Shown: positions 63,089 through 64,000 of the stretch, in pieces
Position numbering within the stretch: position 1 is the first letter of the stretch
How the letters are laid out: the number at the start of each line of letters is the position of its first letter
Assembly: GCA_943846655.1 (NCBI GenBank)
Contig: OX044352.1
Location: 372,001-436,000 of the forward strand
From: Porticoccus sp002390525
GTDB lineage: Bacteria; Pseudomonadota; Gammaproteobacteria; Pseudomonadales; Porticoccaceae
DNA length: 64,000 nucleotides
Direction: 5' to 3'
Notes under the pieces: generated by a model
Database searches by the model: none
What the model saw: only the letters and a program-made list of their open reading frames with translations
Told to the model about the DNA's origin: nothing
Made by a program: the position numbers and the translations under genes

Positions 63089-64000
63089 GTGTCGCAAATT
63101 AAGAAGGATTGTACTTCGTTTCAAGAGTTAATCTTATCCTTACAAAAATTTTGGTCTGATCATGGGTGTGTTATTTTGCAACCCCTTGATATGGAAGTTG
63201 GTGCAGGTACATTTCATCCAGCTACTTTTTTGCGTGCTATTGGACCTGAAGTTTGGAACTCCGCTTATGTACAACCATGTCGAAGGCCAGCTGATGGTCG
63301 GTATGGCGATAACCCAAATCGCCTTCAACATTATTATCAATTTCAGGTGATACTAAAACCCTCGCCATCAAATATACAACAACTCTACTTAGACTCACTC
63401 AAAATGTTAGGAATTGATACAACAATACATGATATTCGTTTTGTTGAGGATAACTGGGAGTCTCCCTCGCTCGGTGCATGGGGGCTCGGCTGGGAAGTAT
63501 GGCTTAATGGAATGGAGATAACACAATTTACATATTTCCAGCAAGTGGGCGGTCTTGAATGCTTTCCAGTGGCTGGAGAAATAACCTATGGTCTTGAGCG
63601 CATTGCCATGCATCTTCAAGGAGTTGACAATGTATATGATCTGGTCTGGACCAGTGGCGATGAGGGTGTTGTAACCTACGGAGATGTATTTCATCAAAAC
63701 GAGGTTGAAATGTCAGCATATAACTACGAAGAAGCTGATATTGATTTCATGCGCGAAACATTTAATCAACTCGAATCTGATTGTAGGCGACTTGTTAATA
63801 AAGGACTTCCGTTACCAGGTTACGAGATGGTTATAAAGGCTTCGCATGCATTCAATTTGCTTGATGCACGCCACGCAATATCGGTAACTGAGAGGCAGCG
63901 TTATATTTTAAGGATTCGAACTCTAGCTAAGTCTGTTGCAGAAGCATACTTCAACTCTAGAAGTGCACTTGGATTTCCATTAGCATCAAAAGAAATGGCA
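63089..64000 (+). CDS. glyQ: Glycyl-tRNA synthetase alpha subunit (GlyQ), cut by the window end
   Basis: Catalytic subunit of the alpha2beta2 glycyl-tRNA synthetase. The frame is open from GTG to the last base: 304 codons without a stop, and GlyQ is normally about 300-315 residues, so only the tail is missing. Motifs: FWSDHGCVILQPLDMEVGAG, DGRYGDNPNRLQHYYQFQV, FVEDNWESPSLGAWGLGWEVW, YGLERIAMHLQG and LDARHAISVTERQRYILRIRTL. The GTG has AGAGGA seven bases upstream. glyS is expected immediately downstream, outside the window. A good promoter with a TATAAT lies upstream. Confidence 0.97.
   Translation, partial: MSQIKKDCTSFQELILSLQKFWSDHGCVILQPLDMEVGAGTFHPATFLRAIGPEVWNSAYVQPCRRPADGRYGDNPNRLQHYYQFQVILKPSPSNIQQLYLDSLKMLGIDTTIHDIRFVEDNWESPSLGAWGLGWEVWLNGMEITQFTYFQQVGGLECFPVAGEITYGLERIAMHLQGVDNVYDLVWTSGDEGVVTYGDVFHQNEVEMSAYNYEEADIDFMRETFNQLESDCRRLVNKGLPLPGYEMVIKASHAFNLLDARHAISVTERQRYILRIRTLAKSVAEAYFNSRSALGFPLASKEMA

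Noticed and set aside
1..64000. Mobile elements, prophage, CRISPR, toxin-antitoxin or restriction systems
   Set aside because: No transposase, integrase, repeat-spacer pattern, paired small toxin genes or nuclease-methylase genes; nearly all sequence is accounted for by conserved housekeeping genes.
1..64000. tRNA or rRNA genes in the gaps
   Set aside because: All gaps are under 300 bases and AT-rich; none shows a cloverleaf pattern with the T-loop GGTTCGAATCC-like sequence.

Overview
The window is a 64 kb stretch of a compact, AT-rich bacterial chromosome (GC judged by eye to be in the mid-30s per cent, not computed) carrying 63 recognisable protein genes. I see no rRNA or tRNA gene, insertion sequence, prophage, CRISPR array or gene gap longer than 300 bases. 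The gene content (WaaC/WaaF heptosyltransferases, DsbD, Fis, SpoT, Coq7/UbiA/UbiC/UbiD, PtsP, FabY) is gammaproteobacterial. Many local gene orders are those known from Pseudomonas: ilvE-waaF-waaC; HAD hydrolase-rppH-ptsP-lgt-thyA; dsbD-aroQ-accB-accC-dusB-fis-purH-purD; trpG-trpD-trpC-osmC-coq7; gshB-ruvX-yggS-proC-yggT; rph-gmk-rpoZ-spoT-ridA-recG-ubiC-ubiA-phoB-phoR; phoU-pstB-pstA-pstC-pstS. Intervening genes are often missing (prmA, crp/vfr, speD, gph, the pil/chp cluster). A streamlined, probably marine, free-living relative of the Pseudomonadales is the best guess; this is inference from gene content and order, since no marker rRNA is present.

Layout. 1-3.1 kb: LPS inner-core heptosyltransferases and ilvE on the minus strand. 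3.4-4.7 kb: argA. 4.9-10 kb: minus-strand rppH-ptsP-lgt-thyA-folA run, with rppH interrupted by a -1 frameshift at a canonical slippery heptamer. 10.2-13.1 kb: HAD phosphatase, rsmC, PfkB sugar/nucleoside kinase. 13.1-15.5 kb: periplasmic copper chaperone and DsbD, divergent. 15.7-22.4 kb: aroQ-accBC and dusB-fis-purH-purD. 22.4-25.6 kb: metallo-hydrolase, coq7, a LysR regulator, OsmC. 25.6-30.5 kb: trpEGDC and rpe. 30.6-36.5 kb: ubiD, fabY with a divergent GlxA-type AraC regulator, and a PilJ-like chemoreceptor remnant. 36.8-40.5 kb: gshB-ruvX-yggS-proC-yggT. 40.5-48 kb: rph, gmk-rpoZ-spoT-ridA, an SDR protein, recG. 48.1-54.9 kb: ubiC-ubiA, phoB-phoR, a GNAT-like protein, then can-yaaA-DUF938 convergent to it. 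55.1-60.6 kb: pstS-pstC-pstA-pstB-phoU with a well-formed Pho box before pstS. 60.7-62.7 kb: TRAP permease pair. 62.7-64 kb: glutaredoxin and glyQ, the latter running off the end.

The genes cover core metabolism: LPS assembly, folate/thymidylate, arginine, branched-chain amino acid, tryptophan, proline, purine, fatty-acid and ubiquinone synthesis, glutathione/disulfide chemistry, the stringent response, and a complete phosphate-starvation circuit (PhoBR, PstSCAB, PhoU). I do not find a new defence or mobile system. The points most worth a second look are the frameshifted but otherwise intact rppH, the orphan PilJ-like receptor without a periplasmic sensor domain, an intrinsic terminator on the strand opposite the lysR-osmC transcripts, the acidic tail on RpoZ, the TRAP QM pair with no binding protein beside the Pho-controlled pst operon, and several strong untranslated hairpins or palindromes in front of biosynthetic operons.
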